Positions 35,863-45,016 of a DNA stretch of 52,137 nt are shown here, piece after piece; the stretch's first letter is position 1; every line of letters begins with the position of its first letter. This DNA comes from Mesorhizobium alhagi CCNWXJ12-2 (GTDB lineage Bacteria; Pseudomonadota; Alphaproteobacteria; Rhizobiales; Rhizobiaceae): assembly GCF_000236565.1 (NCBI RefSeq), contig NZ_AHAM01000292.1:1-52137 (forward strand). The letters are read 5' to 3'. A model generated the notes under the pieces. The model had not been told where the DNA came from, did not search any database, and saw only the letters and a list, made by a program, of their open reading frames with translations. The position numbers were made by a program, and so were the translations under genes.

Positions 35863-36966
35863 CTAGGTCGACCGTTGGTGTTGCAGAATGGCTGACGCCG
35901 GGATCGATTGCCAATGTCGCGCTATTGCGTCGAAACGCTTGTTTGCCGCGATTGAAAGGCGGCTCAGCTGCGGCGCCAAAGCGCCGACGCGCAGCCCGTA
36001 GCGTTCACGCCGGCGGATCTTTCCCCACTTGGCCGTTCGGTTCAGGAATTCATGCGTGAGCTGCGGCTGCTGCTCGTCTCCTATCATCTGGTAAAGGAAA
36101 TAGAAGAGATTGAGAGCGCCTTCCTCATAACTTGGCCTCGTTTCGGGCGGTTGGGCGGAAATGCTCTCTCCAAGCGCGAGAATGGTCCTGGCTGCGCTCC
36201 GAACCGTGTCCATGGTTACGGCTTTGCCGATGTCGAGCAGCACGCCGGCGTCGGCGACCAGCGCTTCTCTGGTCAGGTTCTCGACGACAATTTTCAGGTG
36301 CGTCCGGCGCATCGGGCGCTTGTGCTTGTTGGTGACGCTCTCGTCGTGGACGCGGTAAGCAAGCAGGCTGTCGGCGATCATTGCCGCCTCGAACCGCTCG
36401 GTAATTCGCCTGAAAAGATCAAAGTCCTCCGCATGGACGTAGCTTGCATCGTAGAAGAGTACGTCCTGTGGGATGACCCGCCGGTTATAGACGACTGTGG
36501 GATGGATGAAGATCGTGAAGAAATTCGACAATATGCGCAGGCTGCATTGCCAATAGATCGGATCGGGGGCGCCGCTCAGAATGCGACGGCCCAGAAGCCT
36601 GTCGACGCCCGTGCTGCAAATGGCAAGCTGCGGCTGCTGGTCGAATAACGCCACTTGCCGGGAAAGGCGTGTTGGATAGGCAATGTCGTCCGCGTCCATC
36701 CTGGCAATGAGATCGCCGCGCGCCATTGCGAGCCCCTCATTCAGGGTCGCGATGAGCCCGCGGTTCTCACGCGAGACGAGGGTGATACGATCGTCGGTCT
36801 TGCGGTACCGCTCCAGGATTGCGAGCGAATTGTCCGTCGATCCGTCATCGATGGCGATGAGTTCCAGGTGCGGGCAGTCCTGGCGCAGAATGCTCTCGAT
36901 GGCTGCGATGAGGTAGCGTTCGGCGTTGTAGACCGGGAGCAATACGGAGACCAAATGAGGGGACAT
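35863..36966 (-). CDS. glycosyltransferase family 2
   Basis: A 367-residue GT-A enzyme with LVSVLLPVYNAERYLIAAIE at the start, ELIAIDDGSTDNS, the DxD motif LIARMDADDIAYP near residue 92, and YVHAEDFDLFRRI as the catalytic base region. The last 100 residues are helical with many charged residues. The gene is 18 bases after the acyltransferase gene and one base before the next glycosyltransferase gene, so all four cluster genes are co-transcribed. It probably extends a surface oligosaccharide; no specific sugar can be assigned. Confidence 0.9.
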   Translation of the reverse strand: MSPHLVSVLLPVYNAERYLIAAIESILRQDCPHLELIAIDDGSTDNSLAILERYRKTDDRITLVSRENRGLIATLNEGLAMARGDLIARMDADDIAYPTRLSRQVALFDQQPQLAICSTGVDRLLGRRILSGAPDPIYWQCSLRILSNFFTIFIHPTVVYNRRVIPQDVLFYDASYVHAEDFDLFRRITERFEAAMIADSLLAYRVHDESVTNKHKRPMRRTHLKIVVENLTREALVADAGVLLDIGKAVTMDTVRSAARTILALGESISAQPPETRPSYEEGALNLFYFLYQMIGDEQQPQLTHEFLNRTAKWGKIRRRERYGLRVGALAPQLSRLSIAANKRFDAIARHWQSIPASAILQHQRST

Positions 36967-36984
36967 TGTCGGGCTCGGACCAGT

Positions 36985-38187
36985 TCAGTGGATGTTTGAA
37001 ACCCGAACTTCTCGACGGCTGTCAGCCGGCTCGAGGAGGGACGTTGATTTTCCAGCGCTCGCGCCTTGTGCAAGCCATCCAGCGGAGCGAGGCGCTCTGG
37101 CAGGAACTATGGGGGCGGCTTTGTTCTGGGGTGAGAGGACGTAGGGGAAATAGCGTTTCAGGCCGTTGATGGGCCTCTCGAAGAACAGCCACGAAATCAA
37201 GGCAACGATCAGCGTGGCAGTTCCGGCAACCAGAAGCCTGCCCGCGCCCTGGCTGGAGACATTGACCGGAATCCAGGGCTGGGCCTTTACCACCAGCGAC
37301 AGGGCAATCGGATGGAACAAGTAGACGCCGTAGCTGACGCGTCCAAACCCGGTCAGCAGCGGGGATTCGGCCAGCCTGCCAACGGAACCGCCAATTCCGG
37401 ACGAACAGCAGCCGACCAGCATTACCAGCGGCAGCAGCGGAAGAACTTCCGACGCGATCCAAAGCGCCCACGCCTGCTGCGGCGTAACCGATGAGGGAGC
37501 AAGCCAGTGAGCAGCCAGGAACGCGCTGGCGAGCGGCATCCAGCCCAGCCTCATCCAAAGTGGCCAGATCGCGCTTCTCGCTCGATAGGCGGCGAGCAGA
37601 GCGCCGGCTGCAAGTGCGTCCATGGAGGCAGGCGGGAGCAGGTCGCGCGCGACAGAGGGCGTGCCCGTGATCGGCCAGTAGAAGCGGTAGGCCAGGGAAA
37701 AGGCGATGACGCCTACGCAAATGCGTTCGATCGACTGGCGCGGCGCATACAGGATGACGAGCGGCCAGATGATGTAGAACTGCTCCTCGATGCTGAGGCT
37801 CCAGGTATGGCACAGAACCCACGGGTCCCAGGCGTCGCGCAGCGCATACCAGTAGTTGGACAGATAAAGGGCGTGCCAGGTCAGTACGACGCGGGACTGC
37901 TCAAGGCCGGCCAGCCAGACGAAAGCCAACACTGCAAAATAAGGCGGAAAAATCCGCAGGGCACGGCGCGAATAGAATGCCTTGAGCGCGGTAGCGGGCT
38001 TGAACTCCCCGGCCGATCGAGCCTCCAGCAGCAGACGCGTGATCAGGAAGCCGCTGAGGATGAAAAACAGGCGTACGCCGAGGTGGCCCCAGTTCGAGCC
38101 GTCCGAGTCGAAAAAATGCGCATACAGCACCATCGACACCGCAAGCGCCCGCAGCGCGTCGAGCTGGCGATCCCGCGCATGCAACAT
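36985..38187 (-). CDS. acyltransferase family 3 membrane protein (OafA/YrhL type)
   Basis: A 400-residue integral membrane acyltransferase with about ten hydrophobic segments. The N-terminal RQLDALRALAVSMVLYAHFF carries the conserved histidine, RLFFILSGFLITRLLL and RRALRIFPPYFAVL follow, and TWSLSIEEQFYIIWPL is the family core. Such proteins acetylate or acylate sugars of O-antigen, exopolysaccharide or Nod-type molecules. ATG 38187 is preferred (AAGGCGG upstream); ATG 38214 is an alternative. As the first gene of the cluster it indicates that the exported glycan is acyl-modified. The promoter should lie in the AT-richer stretch around 38340-38420. Confidence 0.88.
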   Translation of the reverse strand: MLHARDRQLDALRALAVSMVLYAHFFDSDGSNWGHLGVRLFFILSGFLITRLLLEARSAGEFKPATALKAFYSRRALRIFPPYFAVLAFVWLAGLEQSRVVLTWHALYLSNYWYALRDAWDPWVLCHTWSLSIEEQFYIIWPLVILYAPRQSIERICVGVIAFSLAYRFYWPITGTPSVARDLLPPASMDALAAGALLAAYRARSAIWPLWMRLGWMPLASAFLAAHWLAPSSVTPQQAWALWIASEVLPLLPLVMLVGCCSSGIGGSVGRLAESPLLTGFGRVSYGVYLFHPIALSLVVKAQPWIPVNVSSQGAGRLLVAGTATLIVALISWLFFERPINGLKRYFPYVLSPQNKAAPIVPARAPRSAGWLAQGASAGKSTSLLEPADSRREVRVSNIH

Positions 38188-38430
38188 CGACTTGCCGCCT
38201 TCGGCGCTAGGCATCGCGATCAAACACCCGCCGGACCGGCCTGAAAGCTCGAAAACAGCAAATTTGACGCACAATTCATCAACTGCCCCTTTAGCAGACA
38301 AAGCATCCCAACAGCTAACATCCCCCTGAACTCCGATATTGATTACAGTGGGAAATATGGCGCGCCTTAGGCAGGATTTACCGGGATTGCGTCTCTCTGG
38401 TAATATTTTGTAACATCAGGAAATGACCCC

Positions 38431-38802
38431 TTATTGTGATTTTGCAGGCAAAAGAGCCTCCAAAATAGATTTCAAATTACTGAAATCTACTTCCGATCCG
38501 CTGGATTGTATTTGGCAGATAAACTCATCGCGGTTTGAGTGTAATGCGGCCCGATAAGCGAAAGAGAACGCGAATGGGTCATCAATTTCGAGGGCTAAAT
38601 TGCAAGCGGTACTCTCCAGCACTCGCATGAAGCGAGAAGCAGGTCTCGCCGGATGTTTCGGGCCCACTACACTTCGTCCACGCCCAATATTCCGCGGCGC
38701 ACGGTCACGAATAAACGTCAAACGAGGAGATTTGACCCCGATTGGCACATTCCAAAGTCGGACTGCAAAGGACGCCTTTGCCCGGGTTGTTGCCACTCGC
38801 AT
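38431..38802 (-). CDS. hypothetical protein, doubtful
   Basis: A 123-residue open frame whose C-terminal half (IDDPFAFSFAYRAALHSNRD and the tail SNLKSILEALLPAKSQ) looks protein-like, while the Arg-rich first part does not. No family is recognised and no ribosome site is clear. It lies in a lower-GC stretch unlike its neighbours. The area 38803-39520, about 700 bases, shows no gene I can support; short frames on both strands there lack family features. Confidence 0.25.
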   Translation of the reverse strand: MRVATTRAKASFAVRLWNVPIGVKSPRLTFIRDRAPRNIGRGRSVVGPKHPARPASRFMRVLESTACNLALEIDDPFAFSFAYRAALHSNRDEFICQIQSSGSEVDFSNLKSILEALLPAKSQ

Positions 38803-39524
38803 CGTCTACTAGGCGAGCCATACTCCACCAATGCCTAAATCTCCCAGCTTTCGGGAATCCTTTCTACTCCCGTCGCCTCGCGCTCACTTCCGCACGCGTC
38901 TCAAACCGGCTCTGTTGGTTTCAAGATGAAGCTGACGTGATGGCCGCAGCGCGATGTCTCGCGCCCATTGGGTTGTGATGCGGCAAAGGAGCTGTTTACT
39001 ATGGCGCCGCCGCTTCCATCACCATCGCCATTTCGCTTTCCTCGAGCCGGACCTGTGCAGCGATCAAAAACGCTCGAGAAACAGGCCAGTTTGCCGATCG
39101 ACTCCTGATAATCGAGCGGGCGATACTCCATGACAATGCGACGGGATGTAGCCTCTTCCGTCACCACGGCCAACAGTGCGTTCGCATACACATTCCAGAC
39201 CAACCGAACCGCACTCAGCAATGAACGGACAACTCCGCTCTTTCGAGCGGATCGATCCTGATAAGAATGGTGGCGGTTGTGCCCAGCCCCTCACCACGAT
39301 GTGGAAGCGATTTACGTCCGGTTCGCGCGCTTCAGATATAGTCGATCCTGCTGAGATTGAGGACGGGAAAGGACGGCGAAATCAGCAACCAGTTTCTTCC
39401 AGCTCGTTCAGATTTCCAGCAAGAGAAACCCAATGAACCCACTGCGACCGCAGGGATTCAGCCGACGCAATACGCAGAAGTCCACGTTTCGGTTAGGGGC
39501 TGGGCGGTCGCGCGCCACCATTTC

Positions 39525-39558
39525 TTGCTCTTCTTACGTGAATTACCTATTATAGGTA
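39525..39558 (+). promoter_or_regulatory. promoter and operator of the toxin-antitoxin pair
   Basis: TTGCTC (39525-39530) and TATTAT (39548-39553) are spaced 17 bases, and the perfect inverted repeat TACCTA-TTA-TAGGTA (39544-39558) covers the -10 box, 20 bases before the antitoxin start. This layout is what autoregulated antitoxins use. Confidence 0.6.
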
Positions 39559-39577
39559 CTTCAAAAGGAAGTAGGCG

Positions 39578-39829
39578 ATGAAGCAATTCACATTCTCGGA
39601 CATGAATCGCGTGTCTGGCGAAATCCTCGAAACGGCATTGATCGAGCCGGTGGCCCTGACCAAGCGCGGCAAGGAAAAGCTCGTCATCCTGTCGGCTGCT
39701 CAGTACCACCAACTCGTCGGCCAGCCGCATTCGGTCGCCTATACGCTCGAGGACGCACCAGATGAAGTCCGCAAGGAACTCATGACTGGACTGGATGCAA
39801 TAATTTCCGGCGACACGCCCGATGCTTAA
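39578..39829 (+). CDS. Phd/YefM family antitoxin
   Basis: An 83-residue antitoxin. The N-terminal part FTFSDMNRVSGEILETALIE and PVALTKRGKEKLVILSAAQY is the Phd/YefM DNA-binding fold; the C-terminal acidic tail (LEDAPDEVRKEL) is the likely toxin-neutralising segment. It overlaps the toxin gene by eight bases. A palindrome over the -10 box suggests repression by the antitoxin or the complex. Confidence 0.85.
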   Translation: MKQFTFSDMNRVSGEILETALIEPVALTKRGKEKLVILSAAQYHQLVGQPHSVAYTLEDAPDEVRKELMTGLDAIISGDTPDA

Positions 39830-40217
39830 AGCCGGCGATCTGCTCCGATATTGCTACCTATGGGCGCGGGAAGCAGACGCCGGCGAGGAATCCGGACGCA
39901 AGGCGAGGCCGGTTTGCATCGTTGTCCGGACGCCAGCAACGCCCGCAGCCTTGTTTCTCTTTCCGCTGACTTCGCAAAAACCCGACCGGTCGCGCCCGCA
40001 TCTCGCCATCAGCGAAATCGAATGCCGCCGCGGCGGCCTCGACTATCCGTCATGGCTGATCCTGGACGAATTTAACCGGGTGCAGGTCGATGAAGCCTAT
40101 GATCTGGTGACGACGAAGCCGATCGGCGCATTCAGTCCCGCATTTGTCCGCAAGATTGCTGGCGTGATCAAAGAGACGGCGGCGCAGCGTCGATTGCGCA
40201 GCATCCTTCGCAAATAG
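39822..40217 (+). CDS. PemK/MazF-like toxin
   Basis: A 131-residue protein starting MLKAGDLLRYCYLWAREADA, with GRKARPVCIVVRT and LFLFPLTSQKP and the closing helix KIAGVIKETAAQRRLRSILR. These correspond to the beta-barrel core of PemK/MazF-type endoribonuclease toxins, including the basic residue of RPxxIV. Its place right behind a Phd/YefM-type antitoxin gene with overlapping reading frames supports a type II toxin-antitoxin pair. Predicted role: cleavage of mRNA when the labile antitoxin is lost. The pairing of a Phd-type antitoxin with a PemK-type toxin is a mixed combination; it could also be a non-toxic homologue. Confidence 0.7.
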   Translation: MLKAGDLLRYCYLWAREADAGEESGRKARPVCIVVRTPATPAALFLFPLTSQKPDRSRPHLAISEIECRRGGLDYPSWLILDEFNRVQVDEAYDLVTTKPIGAFSPAFVRKIAGVIKETAAQRRLRSILRK

Positions 40218-40495
40218 CCGGACTGATTTTCTTGGCAGGCCTCCCCTCGCACTCCCCTCCCCGACCACGGCCGCCGCTCCGTTTCATGATGCAGGCCACC
40301 TCAGCCTGTCGTCATTGTCGGCAAGTCGAACGCCGTAGCCAGGTCGTGGACCACTCCAGCGAGAAGGCGACGGAGAACCGGCCTGCGGCCGGTTGGCGAT
40401 TTGCCGATTGATGATGCTGATAAGCGACAGGGGCTGATCAGCTGGGGCAGATATCCCCGACGGCTGTCCAAGCCAAGGTTCTGGCAGGCGACCCG

Positions 40496-40522
40496 CATCG
40501 ACGGGCAGAATACCCGTCGATG
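40496..40522. repeat. perfect 10-bp inverted repeat (hairpin)
   Basis: CATCGACGGG and CCCGTCGATG flank a seven-base loop. It lies between the convergent toxin and secDF genes, 65 bases beyond the secDF stop. No T run is present, so it may be a REP-like element or a rho-assisted end. 40218-40495 shows nothing else recognisable. Confidence 0.45.
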
Positions 40523-40587
40523 ATCTCAAGCCGGCCCCGGCGCGTAAACCGGCCAATTGCAAGAACGATTCAGCGCCCATCGTTGCG

Positions 40588-43146
40588 TCAAGTCTCGGCC
40601 TGCCGCGGCGGCGTCCCTTCCGCCATTTCAGTTTCCTCCCGGCTGAGACCGCCCGGCCGGAGTTTGAACAGGATCAGGAGCGGCCCGGCGACAAAGATGG
40701 ATGAATAGGTCCCGGCGAGGATGCCAAAGATCATCGCGACCGTGAAGGACTGAATGACCTCGCCGCCCCAGATGGAAAGCGCCGCAAGTGCAAACAGTGT
40801 TGTCACACCGGTCAGAACCGTACGCGCCAGCGTCTGGTTCATCGACAGGTCGAGCAGCTCAGGGATCGCCATCCTTTTGTATCGACGCAAATTCTCACGC
40901 ACGCGGTCATAGACGACAACCGTATCGTTGATGGAGTAGCCGACGATCGTCAGGATCGCGGCTATCGAGGTCAGGTTGAATTCGATGCCCGCGACGACAT
41001 AGAAGCCGATCATCAGGATCACGTCGTGGAATGTCGAGATGATGGCGCCGAGTGCGAACTGCCACTCGAACCTGATCCAGATGTAGACGAGCATAGCCAG
41101 CAACGAGGCGAGCACGCCCATTGTGCCGTTGAACGCGAGTTCCGAGGATACCGTGGGACCGACAACCTCGATGCGGCGGAACTCGTAGTCGGACTCGAGC
41201 GCGCTCCTAACCTTTTCGACGGCGGACTGCTCGGCAATGTCGCCACCCTCCTGAGAGCCGATGCGGATCAGCACCTCCCGCGCCGACCCGAACTCCTGCA
41301 CCTGTACCTCGCCCAGTTCGAGAGCGGTTAGCCGGTCGCGGATGTCCCCGATGTCGGCCTGCCCGCCCTTTGCCCGCACTTCAATGCTCGAACCGCCGCG
41401 GAAGTCGATGCCGTAGTTCATGTCGACCGTGAAGAACAGCGCTGCCGAAGCGATCGACAGCAGCAGGGACAGTGTGAAGGCGTACTTTCGGAATGCCATG
41501 AATGGCACGCGCGTGTCGTCAGGCACCAGGCGCACGACACCGCTGGGTATGGCTTTCGGGCGCTGTCGGCGAAGCCAGAATGCGACCAGCCAGCGTGTCA
41601 GCGTGAAGGCTGTGAACACAGTGGTGACGATGCCGATGGCGAGTGTCACAGCAAAACCCTTGATCGGGCCCGAGCCGAGGAAGAACAGGATGATAGCGGC
41701 AATCAGCGTCGTCACATTTGCATCGACGACGGTCGCCAGCGCCTGTTTGAACCCGGAATCCATCGACTGTACGATAGACCGTCCTTGGCGGCTTTCTTCG
41801 CGAACCCGCTCAAAGATGATCACGTTGGAATCGACCGCCATACCCATGGTCAGCACGATTCCGGCGATGCCAGGCAGCGTCAGCGTCGCGCCGAGAATGG
41901 ACAGGACGGCGATGATCAGTGCAACGTTGGCCAGGAGCGCGATATTCGCGATCAGCCCCAGTCGTCCATAGGCGAACAGCATGAAGCCGACGACGAGGAA
42001 CCCGGCGATGATCGACGCGAACTGGCCCGCCTGGATCGAGTCGCTACCGAGGCTCGGACCGACGGTGCGCTCCTCGACGATGGTGAGGTCGGCAGGCAGA
42101 GCGCCAGCGCGCAGCAGGACCGCGAGGTCGTTCGCGCTCTGCACCGTGAAACTGCCGGAAATCTGCCCGGTTCCGCCCAGTATCGGCTCGCGGATCTGGG
42201 GTGCGGAGATCACCTCGTCATCAAGGATGATGGCGAACAGCCGTCCGACATTGGTCTGCGTGGCCTGACCGAAGCGGGTGGCCCCACGGTTGTCGAAGCG
42301 GAACGAGACAACAGGCTCGTTCGTGCGCTGGTCGAAGGTCGCCTGCGCGTCGACGAGATTCTCGCCGGAGACGATGATGCGGTTCTCGATCAAATAGGGA
42401 ACCGGAGGATCGTCCGTTGAATACATCACCGTCGAGCCCGCCGGCGGGCGGCCGGAGATCGCCTCCTCGACCGGCATCGACTGGTCGACCATCTGGAAGG
42501 TCAGTTTGGCGGTCTGGCCGAGTATATCCTTCAGTCGCTGCGGATCCTGAAGGCCTGGCACCTGGACCAGGATGCGGTCCGATCCCTGGCGCTGGATGAC
42601 CGGCTCGGTCGTGCCGAGCTCGTTGACACGTCGACCCACCACCTCGATCGATTGAGTCAGTGCTGCGGCGACGCGATAGTCGAGGCCCGCTTCGGTCGGG
42701 GTGATGCGCAGCAGGCCCGGTTCCGGCTCGGCCATCTCCATCTCGATCACGGAGCCAGCGGTAAAGAGGCCTGTCGAGATCGGCTGCGTCAGGCTTTCGA
42801 GCGCGCTCTTCGCTGCTTCGATCTGACCTTGGTCGCGGATGCGAACCTGGACATAATTGCTGGCGCCGGTAAGCCCAGTATAACCAATCTGGGCATCGCG
42901 CAGCGATGTGCGGATCTCGTCACGCGCCGATTCCAGGCGCTCATTGGCGAGGTCCTGCCGGTCGATCTGAAGCAGGATGTGCGAGCCGCCCTGCAGGTCC
43001 AGTCCCAGCGTCAACTGCTGCTTTGGCAGCCAATTCGGCAGCGACGCCAGAGTGGAGGCGGGAACCAGGTTCGGGGCTGCGTACAGGACGCCAGCCAGGA
43101 CTGTCAGCCAGATGAGAATCGTCTTCCAGCGCGAAAAATGCAGCAT
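40588..43146 (-). CDS. secDF: fused protein translocase subunit SecDF
   Basis: An 852-residue fusion of SecD and SecF, the proton-driven accessory part of the Sec translocon in the inner membrane. The SecD half (about 1-540) has the first membrane helix, LTLGLDLQGGSHILLQID, the periplasmic P1 domain and TMGMAVDSNVIIFERVREES; the SecF half (about 545-852) has NYGIDFRGGSSIEVR and TIVGYSINDTVVVYDRVREN. Twelve membrane helices are expected in total. Each conserved motif is intact. Fusion in one chain is common in alphaproteobacteria and Bacilli. A small secreted-protein gene follows on the same strand upstream of it, separated by 140 bases. Confidence 0.95.
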   Translation of the reverse strand: MLHFSRWKTILIWLTVLAGVLYAAPNLVPASTLASLPNWLPKQQLTLGLDLQGGSHILLQIDRQDLANERLESARDEIRTSLRDAQIGYTGLTGASNYVQVRIRDQGQIEAAKSALESLTQPISTGLFTAGSVIEMEMAEPEPGLLRITPTEAGLDYRVAAALTQSIEVVGRRVNELGTTEPVIQRQGSDRILVQVPGLQDPQRLKDILGQTAKLTFQMVDQSMPVEEAISGRPPAGSTVMYSTDDPPVPYLIENRIIVSGENLVDAQATFDQRTNEPVVSFRFDNRGATRFGQATQTNVGRLFAIILDDEVISAPQIREPILGGTGQISGSFTVQSANDLAVLLRAGALPADLTIVEERTVGPSLGSDSIQAGQFASIIAGFLVVGFMLFAYGRLGLIANIALLANVALIIAVLSILGATLTLPGIAGIVLTMGMAVDSNVIIFERVREESRQGRSIVQSMDSGFKQALATVVDANVTTLIAAIILFFLGSGPIKGFAVTLAIGIVTTVFTAFTLTRWLVAFWLRRQRPKAIPSGVVRLVPDDTRVPFMAFRKYAFTLSLLLSIASAALFFTVDMNYGIDFRGGSSIEVRAKGGQADIGDIRDRLTALELGEVQVQEFGSAREVLIRIGSQEGGDIAEQSAVEKVRSALESDYEFRRIEVVGPTVSSELAFNGTMGVLASLLAMLVYIWIRFEWQFALGAIISTFHDVILMIGFYVVAGIEFNLTSIAAILTIVGYSINDTVVVYDRVRENLRRYKRMAIPELLDLSMNQTLARTVLTGVTTLFALAALSIWGGEVIQSFTVAMIFGILAGTYSSIFVAGPLLILFKLRPGGLSREETEMAEGTPPRQAET

Positions 43147-43287
43147 ATTCTTGTCCCTCAGCCCATATCGGGCGGGAAAACCGCCTCCGATAGGTGCTTG
43201 GCGTTCCGATCGGCGAACTCGACAAGAGCCCGAACGGAACGCGATGTGAAGTTTTTGGGAGTCGAGAGCCGCGTCGCGCGGCCAAGG

Positions 43288-43716
43288 TCATGCCGTGAGA
43301 AGTGGCGGGGCACGCGCATCGAAGGCGCGGGTAAGCGGCAGTTTCGGCCAGGCTTCAGGACATAAACCGACGGGTGCTCCTGACGCGGCTTCGAGCGACA
43401 GAAGCGAATTTGGAAGAATGGCAAATGACTTGCCGTCGCCCTCAACGACAGGTGCGTATGCGCCCGTCTTGAAGCGGGAAGTCTCGGCAGCGACATGGCG
43501 CACTATGTCGCGGACAAGGATGGTCGGGTGTGCGACGGGGTTGGGCGCGGCAAGCGTCATCTGCCCTTTGGCAAAATCCTGTCCGGCCTGGACGGCCGTT
43601 GCCGCAGGAATGGTCCACATCAGGACGAGGAACGAAGCGAGCAGCCGCAGGCCAGCACCGACGCTGAGCAAAACGCGGGGCCTTATGCTATCCTGTCTTC
43701 GACCGTGCTGTCTCAT
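43288..43716 (-). CDS. hypothetical secreted protein
   Basis: A 142-residue frame with strongly GC-biased third codon positions. An Arg-rich start followed by the hydrophobic stretch LLASFLVLMWTIPAATAVQA looks like a signal peptide with cleavage after VQA. The mature part (HPTILVRDIVRHVAAETSRF and APVVEGDGKSFAILPNSLL) matches no family I know. The gene precedes secDF in the same direction. Confidence 0.55.
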   Translation of the reverse strand: MRQHGRRQDSIRPRVLLSVGAGLRLLASFLVLMWTIPAATAVQAGQDFAKGQMTLAAPNPVAHPTILVRDIVRHVAAETSRFKTGAYAPVVEGDGKSFAILPNSLLSLEAASGAPVGLCPEAWPKLPLTRAFDARAPPLLTA

Positions 43717-44160
43717 CTCACCAGATGCGGTTCTGCATACACTGGGAATAAATACACATTCGCCCTTCGTTGGCCGCGCAAGCGGAAAACTGCTCGCTTA
43801 GGTATTTAACTATAGCACTTGCATTGCGAATTGAAGCGCACGATTCACGTCCTCAAAGTGATGCACTGCTGCGGGCTTTTCCAGGCCCGCCTAGCTCAGG
43901 TACAATGAAGCTATGCCGTTGTCAGATCCTATGAGCGGCAGCCGGCTTGTTCGGATGCGCACCTGTCTATGGCCGGTCATTCATCGCCATCAACCAGAGA
44001 GCCTACCACCGCTTGTTCGTTACGCTCGCGCAAGGAATACCTCCGGATCGGAGCAGCCACCGTTTGTCCTGCGCAACCAGATGAACCGGTTGCGGATTGG
44101 TTTCTCCCAAGCCGCCGCGCTATACGTTAGGATCGATCGACGCCACACCAAGGGATTTTC

Positions 44161-44313
44161 ATGGAACGCCTTCTCGTTTCCTCCGATCTCTCTGAACGGC
44201 CGCGCCGCGATCTTCGGCGCGCCTTGTCGCTCTGCAACCAGTCCGATACCGATCGCAAATCTTCAGGCTTTAATGATGGCAAGACTGAAGGGACTGCGCT
44301 CCCGGATGGATAG
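44161..44313 (+). pseudogene. universal stress protein, N-terminal fragment
   Basis: ATG 44161 starts MERLLVSSDLSERPRRDLRR and ALSLC, the beginning of a UspA-type domain (first strand, Asp and helix), then continues only as an unrelated tail to a stop at 44313. A full domain has about 140 residues, so this is a truncated remnant. The upstream stretch 43717-44160 holds no recognisable gene. Confidence 0.5.
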
Positions 44314-44590
44314 ACGGCAACAGATATTGTGGAGTTACGCCGCAATTATAAGGCGTGGAGCGATCCTCGGCGGAGCGGTGTTTCTGTTGCTGACCGATGA
44401 CCCCAATTTTAATTTTCAGCTTAACATCATCTCATACGTCGTCGCGCTGTTGTGGAGCTACTACAACGGTACATTTGCTTGCGGCAGATTGTCAGTCGCT
44501 TGGCTGGAAGGTCTTATCGTGCACATGATTGGCGTCGTAACTGGTAACCTGCTGATACTGATTTTCGGCAGCCCACTGACGGCAGCCTAG
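44273..44590 (+). CDS. hypothetical small membrane protein
   Basis: About 105 residues with three hydrophobic segments (RRGAILGGAVFLLLTDD, NIISYVVALLWSYYNG, and IGVVTGNLLILIFGS) separated by short loops, so probably an inner-membrane protein. No family is recognised. ATG 44273, 44276 and 44306 are possible starts. It overlaps the tail of the universal-stress fragment in another frame. The following region to 45016 shows no further gene. Confidence 0.4.
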   Translation: MMARLKGLRSRMDRRQQILWSYAAIIRRGAILGGAVFLLLTDDPNFNFQLNIISYVVALLWSYYNGTFACGRLSVAWLEGLIVHMIGVVTGNLLILIFGSPLTAA

Positions 44591-45016
44591 GTTTCGTTGC
44601 TTGGGTTGGCCCTCGTCAATGCATAGGCGACCGACACCAGCTACCGAAGTGTCACCTGCGCCTACGGATATGGGATTTGAATCCTTTTCCATGAACGCGA
44701 AGCCGCGAAGCGAACCGTTCTGCCTGCGGACGGCCTCCAAGGGGAGCAACTTGTCACACGATTCCATACGTCGTGTGGTCGACCGACGGTTTCCAGACAC
44801 TGTTGGTCGGATGACCGACGAGCCGTCAGCGCCAGTATCCAGTACATGCCGTGCATGGGTTTCAAACCTCATCTCTCGCCAGCGGCTGTGGAGATCGTAA
44901 GGTCAGGCATCGACCTTTCTGGAAAAGCCAACATCTTTCCCATAAGAGGGCACCAAGTCCGCTGTCATGGCAGGCTTTTGGGCAAATGCCCAAATGGGTC
45001 GTGGGGGCTAAAAGCC

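Noticed and set aside
40284-40580. 98-codon minus-strand frame beyond secDF
   Set aside because: Pro/Arg-rich, crosses the hairpin, no ribosome site or family features.
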